The translations under genes were made by a program, and so were the position numbers. Positions 56,243 through 64,000 of a DNA stretch of 64,000 nucleotides are shown here, piece after piece (position 1 is the first letter of the stretch; every line of letters starts with the position of its first letter). Below the pieces are notes generated by a model. The model searched no databases. It was not told the DNA's origin and saw only the letters and a list, made by a program, of their open reading frames with translations. The stretch is from positions 1-64,000 of the forward strand of contig CAVQFB010000004.1 of assembly GCA_963711675.1 (NCBI GenBank), in the 5' to 3' direction. Source of the stretch: CAVQFB01 sp963711675 (GTDB lineage Bacteria; Acidobacteriota; Terriglobia; Terriglobales; Acidobacteriaceae).

Positions 56243-56462
56243 ATTGGCCTCCCGTGCTGGATTCGCCAGTTAGACGAGGTAAAAGCAGGCCGGCCACCGT
56301 TCAAAGAGCGCTGATTCAGCTGGGGTTATTGGTAGACTGCTAGATTCCGGCCGTGGCATGGGATAGACGCCGTGTTCTTAGGGACACACGGTGCGGTCTC
56401 CCAGTTACGTTTCGGAATCTCATGCGTCTACTTCATTTGGTTCAAGGAAGGGGTGTGCCTGA

Positions 56463-58547
56463 ATGCGTATCGCTGCAATTCTTTCCGTGTCATTAGTTCT
56501 TTGCGTGTTCTCTTTCGCCCAGGCTGGCTCTGCCGCCGGTTCCATGCCGACGCTGGAGCATTTCAGCCCGGACCAGGTCGACAAATCGCTCGATCCCTGC
56601 ACTGATTTCTTCAAATACGCTTGCAGCAAATGGATCAAGGCCAATCCCATTCCTCCCGATCAGGCTGGCTGGGGGACGTTTAACAGCCTCGCCATCTGGA
56701 ACGTCGCAGCCGTCCACCAGACTCTCGAAGACGCGGCCAGCGCTTCCACGAGCGCCAATCCGGTCGAGAAGAAGGTGGGTGACTACTACTCTTCGTGCAT
56801 GGACGAAACTGTCATCAACAAGGCGGGTGTCGAACCTTTGCAGCCTTTGCTCGACCGCATTGCCAAGCTGAACAGCAAGTCGCAACTTCCGGAACTCATC
56901 GCAGCTATCCATCAGAGTATTCGTCCCGCAAACCTCAACTTCATCGACGCCCAATATCAGGGAGTGCTCTTCGGGATTTATAACTCGCCCGATTTCGATA
57001 ATGCCGCGCTGATGCTTGCCGCCCTGGATCAGTCCGGAATGGCGATGCCTTCCCGCGAGTTTTACTTGAACAATGACGACAAGTCGAAGCAGATACGTGA
57101 AAAGTATGTGAAGCACGTGGCCCGACTGCTGGAACTGAGCGGGGAATCGACCACACAGGCGGCTAAGGACGCGCAGACCGTACTTGCCATGGAAACTGCG
57201 CTGGCAAACGCAGCTATGGACATTGTGGTGCGTCGCGATCCCAAGAACCTGAACAACAAGATGTCGCTCGAGGGAGTGCAGGCGCTGACGCCCTCCTTCA
57301 GCTGGAAAGCGTACTTGACCGCGATGCACGCCCCGTCGTCACCGCAATACCTGGTGTTGGCGCCTGACTTCTTTCGCGGCATGGAGAAGCTGATCGCTTC
57401 CGAGCCGGTGGACCACTGGCGTGCCTACCTGCGCTTCTCCACTGTGCATTTCCTGGCATCCTCTTTGAGCCAACCCTTCGTGGAGGAAAACTTCGACTTC
57501 TTCGGGCGCACGCTCGCTGGCGCTCAGCAGCTCCAGCCGCGCTGGCGGCGCTGCTCCATCAATGCCGATATCGATCTGGGGGAAGCAGTCGGACAAGCCT
57601 ACGTGGCCAAGTATTTTCCGCCGCAGAACAAGGAACGCATGCTGCAGATGGTGAAGGCCATTGAGTCAGCGCTGAGTGAGGATATCGACGCGGCCACGTG
57701 GATGTCCGCCGAGACCAGGCAGAAGGCCCACGTCAAGCTGGCCGCGCAAGTCGACAAGATTGCCTACCCGGATCACTGGCGTGACTACTCTTCCGTCGTG
57801 ATCAAGCGCGACGACTTTCTCGGCAATGTGGAACGATCCTCGGCGTCTGAAATCAACCGTCGCCTGGCGCTCGTAGGAAAGCCCATGGACCGCCAACTGT
57901 GGGGCATGACTCCTCCAACCGTAAACGCTTATGAAGATCCGCAAACCAACACCATCAATTTTCCTGCCGGCATCCTGCAGCCACCGTTTTTCGATGGCTC
58001 GCAGATTGACGCTGTGAACTACGGTGCGATCGGTGCCGTCATTGGGCACGAGATTACCCACGGCTACGACGATCAGGGTCGTAAGTTCGACGCCGAGGGA
58101 AATTTGCGTGACTGGTGGACTCCCACCGACGCCGCCAACTACGATCAGCGTGATAGCTGCATCACCGACGAATACACGCAGGACGTTCCCGAAGCGGGCG
58201 TGAAACAGAACGGCAAACTCTCCGCGGGAGAAGACACGGCGGACAACGGCGGCATTCACCTCGCACTGGCCGCCTTGCAGAGTACTTTGAAGTCTCAGGG
58301 CAAAGATCTCGACTCACCCGCGACACATGATCAGACGCAATTGCAGACCTTCTTTCTTTCCTACGCCAACGTGTGGTGCGGCGAGGTTCGGCCCGAAGCA
58401 GCGCGCACGGCGGTTCTCACGCAAGGGCACTCACTTAACCGTTATCGCGTGAACAACGTGGTCGGCAACATGAACGAATTCGCACATGCATTTGGATGCC
58501 ATGCCGGGCAGCCGATGGTTCGCGCTAACGCTTGTCGTGTCTGGTAA
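56463..58547 (+). CDS. M13-family (neprilysin-like) zinc metallopeptidase
   Basis: 694 residues, ATG 56463 with AAGGAAGGGG upstream. A signal peptide (IAAILSVSLVLCVFSFAQAG) exports it. The N-terminal M13 domain begins SLDPCTDFFKYACSKWIKAN. The catalytic zinc site is HEITH (near residue 530, in GAVIGHEITHGYDDQGRKFD) and the third ligand glutamate is in GEDTADNGGIHLAL, with the substrate-binding NAYEDPQTNTINFPAGILQP before them. The C terminus CRVW is the family's. Cleaves oligopeptides outside the cytoplasm. Confidence 0.95.
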   Translation: MRIAAILSVSLVLCVFSFAQAGSAAGSMPTLEHFSPDQVDKSLDPCTDFFKYACSKWIKANPIPPDQAGWGTFNSLAIWNVAAVHQTLEDAASASTSANPVEKKVGDYYSSCMDETVINKAGVEPLQPLLDRIAKLNSKSQLPELIAAIHQSIRPANLNFIDAQYQGVLFGIYNSPDFDNAALMLAALDQSGMAMPSREFYLNNDDKSKQIREKYVKHVARLLELSGESTTQAAKDAQTVLAMETALANAAMDIVVRRDPKNLNNKMSLEGVQALTPSFSWKAYLTAMHAPSSPQYLVLAPDFFRGMEKLIASEPVDHWRAYLRFSTVHFLASSLSQPFVEENFDFFGRTLAGAQQLQPRWRRCSINADIDLGEAVGQAYVAKYFPPQNKERMLQMVKAIESALSEDIDAATWMSAETRQKAHVKLAAQVDKIAYPDHWRDYSSVVIKRDDFLGNVERSSASEINRRLALVGKPMDRQLWGMTPPTVNAYEDPQTNTINFPAGILQPPFFDGSQIDAVNYGAIGAVIGHEITHGYDDQGRKFDAEGNLRDWWTPTDAANYDQRDSCITDEYTQDVPEAGVKQNGKLSAGEDTADNGGIHLALAALQSTLKSQGKDLDSPATHDQTQLQTFFLSYANVWCGEVRPEAARTAVLTQGHSLNRYRVNNVVGNMNEFAHAFGCHAGQPMVRANACRVW

Positions 58548-58593
58548 CTACTGGGCAACGAAAAGGCGCACTGCATTTCGCTACAATTCAGAA

Positions 58594-59514
58594 GTGGAAA
58601 CTGGCTCTCGGCACCGATATCGCGGCCGTCTGGCACCATCTCCAACCGGGCTGCTGCATCTGGGTCATGTCCGTACTTTTTCCATCGCTGCACAGAGAGC
58701 GTCGCAGAGCGGAGGGACGCTGATTCTGCGCAATGAGGACTTGGATCCGCAACGCTGCCGTCCTGAATTCACGAGCGCGATGCTGGAGGATCTCCGTTGG
58801 CTGGGTTTTCGCTGGAGCGAGGGGCCAGACTGCGGTGGTCCTTACCCACCCTATTCGCAAAGCGAGCGTCGCAGTTCCTATCTGTGCGCGTGGCGAAAGT
58901 TGCGGGATGGTGGGTTTATCTATCCGTGCGCGTGTTCGCGCAAAGACCTGGCACAGGCGGCCACGGCCCCAAACGATGCCGATGATGAGCCCATCTATCC
59001 GGGACGTTGCCGTGCGCGCAAGGATGCCGCGCAGTTCGCCGAGCCTGCTGGCGTCAACTGGCGCTTTCGCGTTCCAGACGCAGATCAGGTCTGCTTTAGC
59101 GATTTGCACCTCGGAGAGCAATCTTTTGTCGCAGGGCGCGACTTCGGGGACTTTGTGGTGTGGCGTCGCGATGATGTACCCGCCTATCAGCTGGCCGTAG
59201 TGGTGGACGACGCCGAGATGAGTATTACTGAGGTGGTCCGGGGAGCAGATCTGCTGAAGTCGACGGCCCGGCAGGTATTGCTCTTTCGCACGCTCGGAGA
59301 AAACGCTCCCGAGTACTTCCACTGCGACTTGGTCTGCGACCAGAATGGCCAGCGTCTGGCCAAGCGGCACGACGCGCTTAGTGTCCGGCGCCTGCGGGAG
59401 GCGGGCGCTACTCCGGCGCAAGTCCTCAAGGCGGCCGAGATTGGTGCACCTGTGGGCGCGCACGATGATTTCAACCTATTGATAGTAAAAGGAAAGTCCG
59501 GAGCTAGAGGTTAA
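58594..59514 (+). CDS. gluQ: Glutamyl-Q tRNA(Asp) synthetase
   Basis: 306 residues, GTG 58594 proposed because the conserved core begins 12 codons on (GRLAPSPTGLLHLGHVRTFS); the ribosome site is weak. A truncated glutamyl-tRNA synthetase lacking the anticodon domain: HIGH-type HLGH, a KMSKS-like loop in QRLAKRHDALSVRRLREAG, and zinc cysteines in YPCACSRKDL and YPGRCRARK. It attaches glutamate to queuosine in tRNA-Asp. It starts 47 bases after the M13 gene. Confidence 0.9.
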   Translation: METGSRHRYRGRLAPSPTGLLHLGHVRTFSIAAQRASQSGGTLILRNEDLDPQRCRPEFTSAMLEDLRWLGFRWSEGPDCGGPYPPYSQSERRSSYLCAWRKLRDGGFIYPCACSRKDLAQAATAPNDADDEPIYPGRCRARKDAAQFAEPAGVNWRFRVPDADQVCFSDLHLGEQSFVAGRDFGDFVVWRRDDVPAYQLAVVVDDAEMSITEVVRGADLLKSTARQVLLFRTLGENAPEYFHCDLVCDQNGQRLAKRHDALSVRRLREAGATPAQVLKAAEIGAPVGAHDDFNLLIVKGKSGARG

Positions 59515-59607
59515 GCGCCCTTGCACGTCCGTAACGTCGCCATGCCTCAGTTTTGCTCATAGTATTTCCTGAACGACCGCCGATGTGCGTCCGCCCTGGG
59601 AGGTTCT

Positions 59608-60141
59608 ATGTGGCAGCCACACAAAGCAGCCCTCGTTCTAGCGGGAGTGCTTTTTACATTAGCATCGCTCAGCCATGCTCAATCGCTGGGCGACGTAGCC
59701 CGCCAGACGCGCCAGAAACAACAGGCGAAGGACGGGCATTCGCAACCCAAGAAAGTCGTAACGAACGAGGACATTCCTGAACATCCCTCGGACTCATCGG
59801 AATCTCCGTCAAACGCTTCAGGTGACGGCACAGGCGCAGAACCCTCATCGGCAGAGACGGGCGCCGGATCGAAATCGGCGGAACAGTGGAAGGCACAGAT
59901 CAAGGCGCAGAAAGACGCCATCGCGAACTATCAACAGCAGGTCGACAAGCTCAACGATTCGATCCGCTACGTTCAGGCCAATCTCTACACCAACGGAGTG
60001 CAATACAACCAGTACCAGGCGAAGAAGCAGGCTGAGGTCGAGCAGGCGCGTAAGACTCTGGCCGAGCAAAAGAAAAGGCTCGAAGACATGCAGGAAGCGG
60101 CCCGCAAGGCAGGCTTTGGCGACGCGGTCTACGATCCGTAG
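59608..60141 (+). CDS. Secreted coiled-coil protein
   Basis: 177 residues, ATG 59608 with GGGAGGTTCT upstream. Signal peptide AALVLAGVLFTLASLSHAQS; then SLGDVARQTRQKQQAKDGHS, a serine/glycine-rich low-complexity region (about 60-90) and a long helical segment (EQWKAQIKAQKDAIANYQQQ through AEVEQARKTLAEQKKRLEDM). The start of the mature part (LGDVARxxRxK) recurs in acidobacterial exported proteins. Function unknown; probably periplasmic. Confidence 0.65.
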   Translation: MWQPHKAALVLAGVLFTLASLSHAQSLGDVARQTRQKQQAKDGHSQPKKVVTNEDIPEHPSDSSESPSNASGDGTGAEPSSAETGAGSKSAEQWKAQIKAQKDAIANYQQQVDKLNDSIRYVQANLYTNGVQYNQYQAKKQAEVEQARKTLAEQKKRLEDMQEAARKAGFGDAVYDP

Positions 60142-60329
60142 GCGACATTCGGCGGCGTAGCACGGCCGTCCGGCAGACCTCGCAAGATCATTCCCGAATA
60201 AATCCTTTTAATCCGTCTCATAAGCTTTTTTGATTGGCGAGAGCCCTCTTGCCACGTTAACCTAATGCGTTCCTAAACATCCCCCAGTCTCACCGTTGGG
60301 ACGAACTCTTACCCCTTTTAAGGAGAACC

Positions 60330-61760
60330 ATGTCGAACGATTTGCGCAATTTCCTCGCCATCCCGTATGACCAGCTCGAGGAGCTGAATCTGAAGGCGAA
60401 AGAGCAGCGCCGAAATCGCGTTGCTGTGCACAAGATCCAGGAGGAACGCCTCAAGTACCTCACCGACGAGAAGAGCATCAAGGCGGTGACCGTGCTTTTC
60501 AGCGACCTGGAAGGCCGGCTGCACATGCTCGACTACGACAAGAAGTTTCTGGTCAAGAGTTGGGACAACCTGACGTTTGATGGATCGTCCATTCGCGGGT
60601 TCACCGCTCAGCGGGAGAGCGATCTGCGTCTCGGAATCGATTGGGCGGCCTTCTACTGGGCGCCAGCGGACGTATTTGGTGCAGGGAAAGTCCTGGTCTT
60701 CGGCGAAGTGATCGATAAGGGCGGTGAGCCCTATACCGCTGACATTCGCGGCATGCTCAAGCTATATGCTGAGGCACTGAACAAGAAACACGGTTACACG
60801 CTGAACGCAGCGAACGAAATTGAAGGATTTCTGTTTCAGGGGGCGGATGCCGAGCGTCGCTACCATGAGACTGGAAAGTTCGATTACGTCAATACCGGTG
60901 GCTACTACCATTCGCTGCCCGGCGATCCGCTGCGTACCTTCATCGACACCACGGCTGAAGTGCAGCGTGCGATGGGATTCCAGAACGAAAAGGATCACCC
61001 CGAGGTCGCGCCCTCGCAATTCGAAATCAATTACAGCTACGCCGAAGTGGTGGCGGCAGCCGATCAGATTCAACTCTACAAGCTGATCTGTCGCCAGGTG
61101 GCGACGAAGATGGGTCTGACCGCATCGTTCCTGCCTAAGCCAGTCGTGGGCGTGAACGGGAGCGGGATGCACACAAACGTTTCCATCAGCAAAGGCGGCA
61201 AGAATCTGTTCTGGGATCCCAAGGGCGAAGAGCAACTGAGCAAGACGGGTTGGGAGTTCATCGATCGCATCCTGACGCACGGAAACGACATTTGTCTGCT
61301 GTTGAACCCGAGCGTCAACGCCTACCGTCGACTCGATCCTCACTTTGAGGCCCCGAACCAGATCAAGGCTTCACCGACGGATCGTGGCTCGATGATCCGC
61401 ATTCCGATCGGAAACGAGCGCAGCATGCGCGTCGAGGTTCGCTCGGTTGCGCCGGATGCGAGTCCCTACCTGGTGATGTATTCGATCTTCAAGACTGGCA
61501 TTGACGGCGAGACTGCCAAGATCAAGAACTTGAGGCAGGCGGAACGCTACCTGCCGGACAACATCTACACCGCTCTCGAAAATTTCCGCAAAGCGGAGTG
61601 GACGACCGAACTTCTCGGCGAAGATGTGAAAGCCCGCTATGCCGACCTGAAACAGGGCTCCGCGGACCGCTGTCCGCGCCTGCTGGGCACCTTCGTGAAG
61701 GCTCCCGAGGTGCAGTACCATCACGACGTCTACAACCAGTTCCTATGGAATTTGTTCTAG
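60330..61760 (+). CDS. glnA: Glutamine synthetase type I
   Basis: 476 residues, ATG 60330 with TTTTAAGGAGAACC upstream. Makes glutamine from glutamate, ammonia and ATP. Recognisable: the DGSSIRGF substrate loop near residue 85, ANEIEGFLFQ with metal glutamates, PSQFEINYSYAEVVAAADQI, the ATP-site NGSGMHTNVSISKGGKNLF, and RIPIGNERSMRVEVRSVAPD. The C terminus does not show the NLYxLP adenylylation motif, so control by adenylylation is unlikely. The gene stands alone in its direction before a terminator. Confidence 0.95.
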   Translation: MSNDLRNFLAIPYDQLEELNLKAKEQRRNRVAVHKIQEERLKYLTDEKSIKAVTVLFSDLEGRLHMLDYDKKFLVKSWDNLTFDGSSIRGFTAQRESDLRLGIDWAAFYWAPADVFGAGKVLVFGEVIDKGGEPYTADIRGMLKLYAEALNKKHGYTLNAANEIEGFLFQGADAERRYHETGKFDYVNTGGYYHSLPGDPLRTFIDTTAEVQRAMGFQNEKDHPEVAPSQFEINYSYAEVVAAADQIQLYKLICRQVATKMGLTASFLPKPVVGVNGSGMHTNVSISKGGKNLFWDPKGEEQLSKTGWEFIDRILTHGNDICLLLNPSVNAYRRLDPHFEAPNQIKASPTDRGSMIRIPIGNERSMRVEVRSVAPDASPYLVMYSIFKTGIDGETAKIKNLRQAERYLPDNIYTALENFRKAEWTTELLGEDVKARYADLKQGSADRCPRLLGTFVKAPEVQYHHDVYNQFLWNLF

Positions 61761-61780
61761 ATCGAACTTCGACGAGTGTC

Positions 61781-61810
61781 AGGGCCGCGCGGAATTTTCA
61801 GCGCGGCTCT
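61781..61810 (+). terminator. Terminator after glnA
   Basis: AGGGCCGCGC (61781-61790) pairs with GCGCGGCTCT (61801-61810) with one G-T pair, loop GGAATTTTCA. It is followed by ATTGCTTGTT, a weak T-rich tail, 21 bases after the stop. Confidence 0.6.
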
Positions 61811-61836
61811 ATTGCTTGTTACGCTAAATTCAAAGC

Positions 61837-62115
61837 ATGCTCATGAGACGGATGCTTTTCGGATTCGTCCTGGCCCTGGCGATTCTATACGGCGGAGACT
61901 ACCTCGTCATCCGCCTCAGAATTTGGCGAAACCGCGATCCGCTCGGAACCGTGCAGATCGAGCGCTACACCGCGGTTCATGAGAAGAGCGGTAAGACAGA
62001 ATTTACCTTCGACCAGCCAGAAACCGCTACCTGTATCCACTCTCTATTTCCACACTTCGGCTACGCTCCCTGCTGGTACTTAAACAAGCACACGGAAAAG
62101 CGCACGGACATCTGA
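61837..62115 (+). CDS. Small membrane-anchored protein (92 aa)
   Basis: ATG 61837 (a second ATG follows two codons later). One N-terminal helix (MLFGFVLALAILYGGDYLVI) is followed by a basic stretch (RLRIWRNRDP) and a soluble part with two cysteines (ETATCIHSLFPHFGYAPCWY). The sequence GTVQIERYTAVHEKSGKTEF is conserved-looking, but I cannot name the family. Inner membrane, most residues outside the helix probably periplasmic. Confidence 0.6.
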   Translation: MLMRRMLFGFVLALAILYGGDYLVIRLRIWRNRDPLGTVQIERYTAVHEKSGKTEFTFDQPETATCIHSLFPHFGYAPCWYLNKHTEKRTDI

Positions 62116-62145
62116 GAGCATTCCCGCGCCGCCTGGCAACTCGTC

Positions 62146-62808
62146 TCAAGATCGTTTGCGCGAATAGCCGCGAGCGTAGCCGGGCACGGGTAGAGTCGGG
62201 TCACAGCGATCATCCGGCATGGGTGCCCCCGCGACGACATTAAGTGGAATCACTCCCGCCCAGGTGCGAAATGAATAATCTTCCTCGTCATCGATGGGCG
62301 GCCCCTGTCGCACCTTGGCCGAAAACTCCGTGATCGGCAGGCGCATCACAGTTGTGGCTTTCAGTTCCTTCTCGTTAGGCAAGCGGGACTCCACCCATCG
62401 CCCGGGTAAGATGTGCTCCGAAAGCGCACGTAGAGCGGCGATCTTCTCCTCGCCTTCCTCGACCTTGAAGGCCGTCCCCAACACGACCACCGATCGGTAA
62501 TTCATCGAATGATTGAAAATGGAGCGTGCCAGCACGAGGCCGTCGAGCAGGGTCACGGTCACACAAAGCGGGATACCTTGATCCATGTTGCGCAACATAC
62601 GGCTCGCCGCGGAACCGTGAATGAACAGGCTGTCACCTATCCGGCCATAGCCTGTAGGGATCACGAATGGCTGCCCGTCGAGAGAAAAACCGACATGGCA
62701 GATGAAGCCTTCATCGAGAATTTTGTAGGCGGCTTCGCGGTCGTAAACCGCGCGCTGCGGCTCGCGGACAACCCGCGTGCGCGCAGTCGGGACGTTGGTT
62801 TCGGACAT
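62146..62808 (-). CDS. Pyridoxamine 5'-phosphate oxidase-like FMN protein (NimA type)
   Basis: 220 residues from ATG 62808. The split-barrel FMN fold is indicated by AYKILDEGFICHVGFSLDGQ, PFVIPTGYGRIGDSLFIHGS, RSIFNHSMNYRSVVVLGTAF and the C-terminal DDEEDYSFRTWAGVIPL. This belongs to the nitroimidazole-resistance/Pyridoxamine_oxidase_2 group rather than PdxH, as the PLP-specific C-terminal residues are absent. Substrate unknown. It converges on the small membrane protein gene. Confidence 0.85.
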   Translation of the reverse strand: MSETNVPTARTRVVREPQRAVYDREAAYKILDEGFICHVGFSLDGQPFVIPTGYGRIGDSLFIHGSAASRMLRNMDQGIPLCVTVTLLDGLVLARSIFNHSMNYRSVVVLGTAFKVEEGEEKIAALRALSEHILPGRWVESRLPNEKELKATTVMRLPITEFSAKVRQGPPIDDEEDYSFRTWAGVIPLNVVAGAPMPDDRCDPTLPVPGYARGYSRKRS

Positions 62809-62866
62809 TCTGAGTGGCTCCCGGCTGTCGTGAAGAGTGGAAGGCCATCTTAACAGGACGAAGCAG

Positions 62867-62891
62867 GAAAAGGGCCGCCCTCGGGCGTCCC
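62867..62891 (-). terminator. Terminator of the Oar-like gene
   Basis: Minus strand GGGACGCCC-GA-GGGCGGCCC with a mismatch, followed by TTTTCC. It lies 30 bases after the stop at 62921. Confidence 0.55.
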
Positions 62892-62920
62892 TAAACAGGA
62901 TGGAAGTGTGATGTTCTCCC

Positions 62921-64000
62921 TTACCAGTTGATCTTCAGTGCAAACTGGAACTGCCGCGGATCGTACGCGGCAGTCGGCTGCCCAGCCGCGGTGAACAGAG
63001 GGTTGACGTCCGCCACGTTGAACTTGTTTGCCAGATTGAACATGTCAGCAATGGCATCCATGTTGACGCGTTCGGTGAAATTGATCCGCTTTGCGATACG
63101 AAGGTCATTGAATACGACCCACGGTTTCACACCCGCGTTGCGGGTAAGGTTTCCGTCGAGTGACTGCAAGGTCCCGTTGAAATTGCTGGCGAAGCAGGGC
63201 TCCTGGAAGAATCCTGTGGGCGAGTACTTTGACGCGACTGTCGGACCGCAGGGCGAATCCGGCGTGCCTGCCGGCACCACGTTCGGACGCGATGTGCTGG
63301 GCGAGAACTGGAAGTTGTCTGCGTTGCCAGTGATGATATTGAACGGCCGGCCGGACGCGACTTCGATAATCGGGGCAATCGTCCAATTGCTGAAGAATTT
63401 CCGTGCAAACCCCTCACCTGAAAGGTGCCCGCTCTGGTAAACACCGCTGAAGACCAGCCGGTGCCGCTGGTCGAACAACGAGTTCGATCGTTCCAGGCTG
63501 GGATTAAAGCTGTCTTGCGGTGCGAGAGGGGATTGCAAGTCGGTTGAATCGTCGATTGAATGTGACCAGGTGTAGGAGGTCAGGAATTCGTAGTGATCGC
63601 CGAATCGCTTGCGCAGGTTGGCCGTAAAACCGTGATAGATGGAGCTGCCATTGGAGAAGTTCGCATCCATATCGCTGAAGGGAACGCAGCCGGCGAGTGT
63701 GACGGGATTGCAGCTTGCGTTCAATCCTCCCGCTTGGAGGACAAGCGGGGCAATTTGCGTGACACAGGGCGCGGTCGCTGGATTCCCGAGCAGCGCCAAC
63801 GCAATCGACGGATTTAGTCCCGACGGCCGGAAGAAGTTCATCAACGCCGCAGGAACGTACGCGCCCCCTGGTCCAACTCCGCACGCACTGACGAACAGCG
63901 GATTGTCGGTCGGGAGGGCGGCACCCGCGGCTACCGCGGCTTGCCAGTTTTTTACCAGCAAATCGCCCCTGGTCGTGTTGGCGTTGATCGGCCGATTCAG
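62921..64000 (-). CDS. Oar-like TonB-dependent receptor, C-terminal part
   Basis: The frame is open to the window end; 359 residues of the C-terminal barrel are visible. Typical motifs: YHGFTANLRKRFGDHYEFLT, SYTWSHSIDDSTDLQSPLAP, NSLFDQRHRLVFSGVYQSGH, FNIITGNADNFQFSPSTSRP, then MDAIADMFNLANKFNVADVN, and ending FQFALKINW with the aromatic C-terminal residue of outer-membrane proteins. It belongs to the same acidobacterial receptor class as the gene at 47995 but is not a close copy. Confidence 0.88.
   Translation of the reverse strand: MNRPINANTTRGDLLVKNWQAAVAAGAALPTDNPLFVSACGVGPGGAYVPAALMNFFRPSGLNPSIALALLGNPATAPCVTQIAPLVLQAGGLNASCNPVTLAGCVPFSDMDANFSNGSSIYHGFTANLRKRFGDHYEFLTSYTWSHSIDDSTDLQSPLAPQDSFNPSLERSNSLFDQRHRLVFSGVYQSGHLSGEGFARKFFSNWTIAPIIEVASGRPFNIITGNADNFQFSPSTSRPNVVPAGTPDSPCGPTVASKYSPTGFFQEPCFASNFNGTLQSLDGNLTRNAGVKPWVVFNDLRIAKRINFTERVNMDAIADMFNLANKFNVADVNPLFTAAGQPTAAYDPRQFQFALKINW

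Overview
This window looks like a chromosomal segment of a soil acidobacterium (Acidobacteriota). The support is the gene repertoire: an Oar-like TonB-type receptor with a carboxypeptidase-regulatory domain and part of a second one, an M13 peptidase, a kinase-SUMF1-hydrolase fusion, FG-GAP/ASPIC proteins, beta-propeller lipoproteins, and the 'VPPLVQFGGVLTDSNGKPL' family of secreted proteins. The assignment rests on family content, not on a marker gene.

Layout. (1) 1-1520, host flank: a frameshifted aldehyde dehydrogenase end and a cupin dioxygenase. (2) 1575-17361, genomic island 1: integrated in the 3' end of tRNA-Cys and bounded by 54-bp direct repeats (1521-1574, 17362-17415). It has its own tyrosine recombinase, an excisionase-like protein and a DUF3631-type ATPase, and it has been invaded by an IS91-family element. 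Most of its genes are frameshifted. (3) 17364-24330, host core: tRNA-Cys and tRNA-Gly, a cupin, an EXORDIUM-like protein, tryptophan 2,3-dioxygenase, an ABC ATPase, a response regulator, a PhzF-type protein, a candidate small RNA or attenuator, a 1-Cys peroxiredoxin, and selC (tRNA-Sec). (4) 24331-38854, genomic island 2: integrated in the 3' end of selC (23-bp repeat at 24307-24329 and 38855-38877), with a decayed integrase. It carries a GAF-PAS-sigma-54 activator and several secreted-protein genes that have sigma-54-type promoters and TTCACG...CGTGAA dyads, so it looks like a self-contained sigma-54 regulon. (5) 38855-64000, host core: two PF04185 phosphoesterases, a SelA-like PLP enzyme, a decayed sensor kinase-regulator-ASPIC operon, a small secreted protein, an Oar-like receptor, an AhpD-like gene with an in-frame UGA, a glycosyltransferase, a beta-propeller lipoprotein, YceH, an M13 peptidase, GluQ, glutamine synthetase, an FMN protein and the end of another Oar-like receptor.

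The strongest observations are linked. The window encodes tRNA-Sec, and about 27 kb away is a gene whose only interruption is a UGA replacing the second cysteine of an AhpD CPYC motif, followed by a hairpin that fits the bacterial SECIS rules. This points to an AhpD-like selenoprotein. The second is the sigma-54 regulon inside the selC island. A caution: many genes are broken by single-base indels, several at mononucleotide runs, so some of the pseudogene calls may reflect sequencing error.
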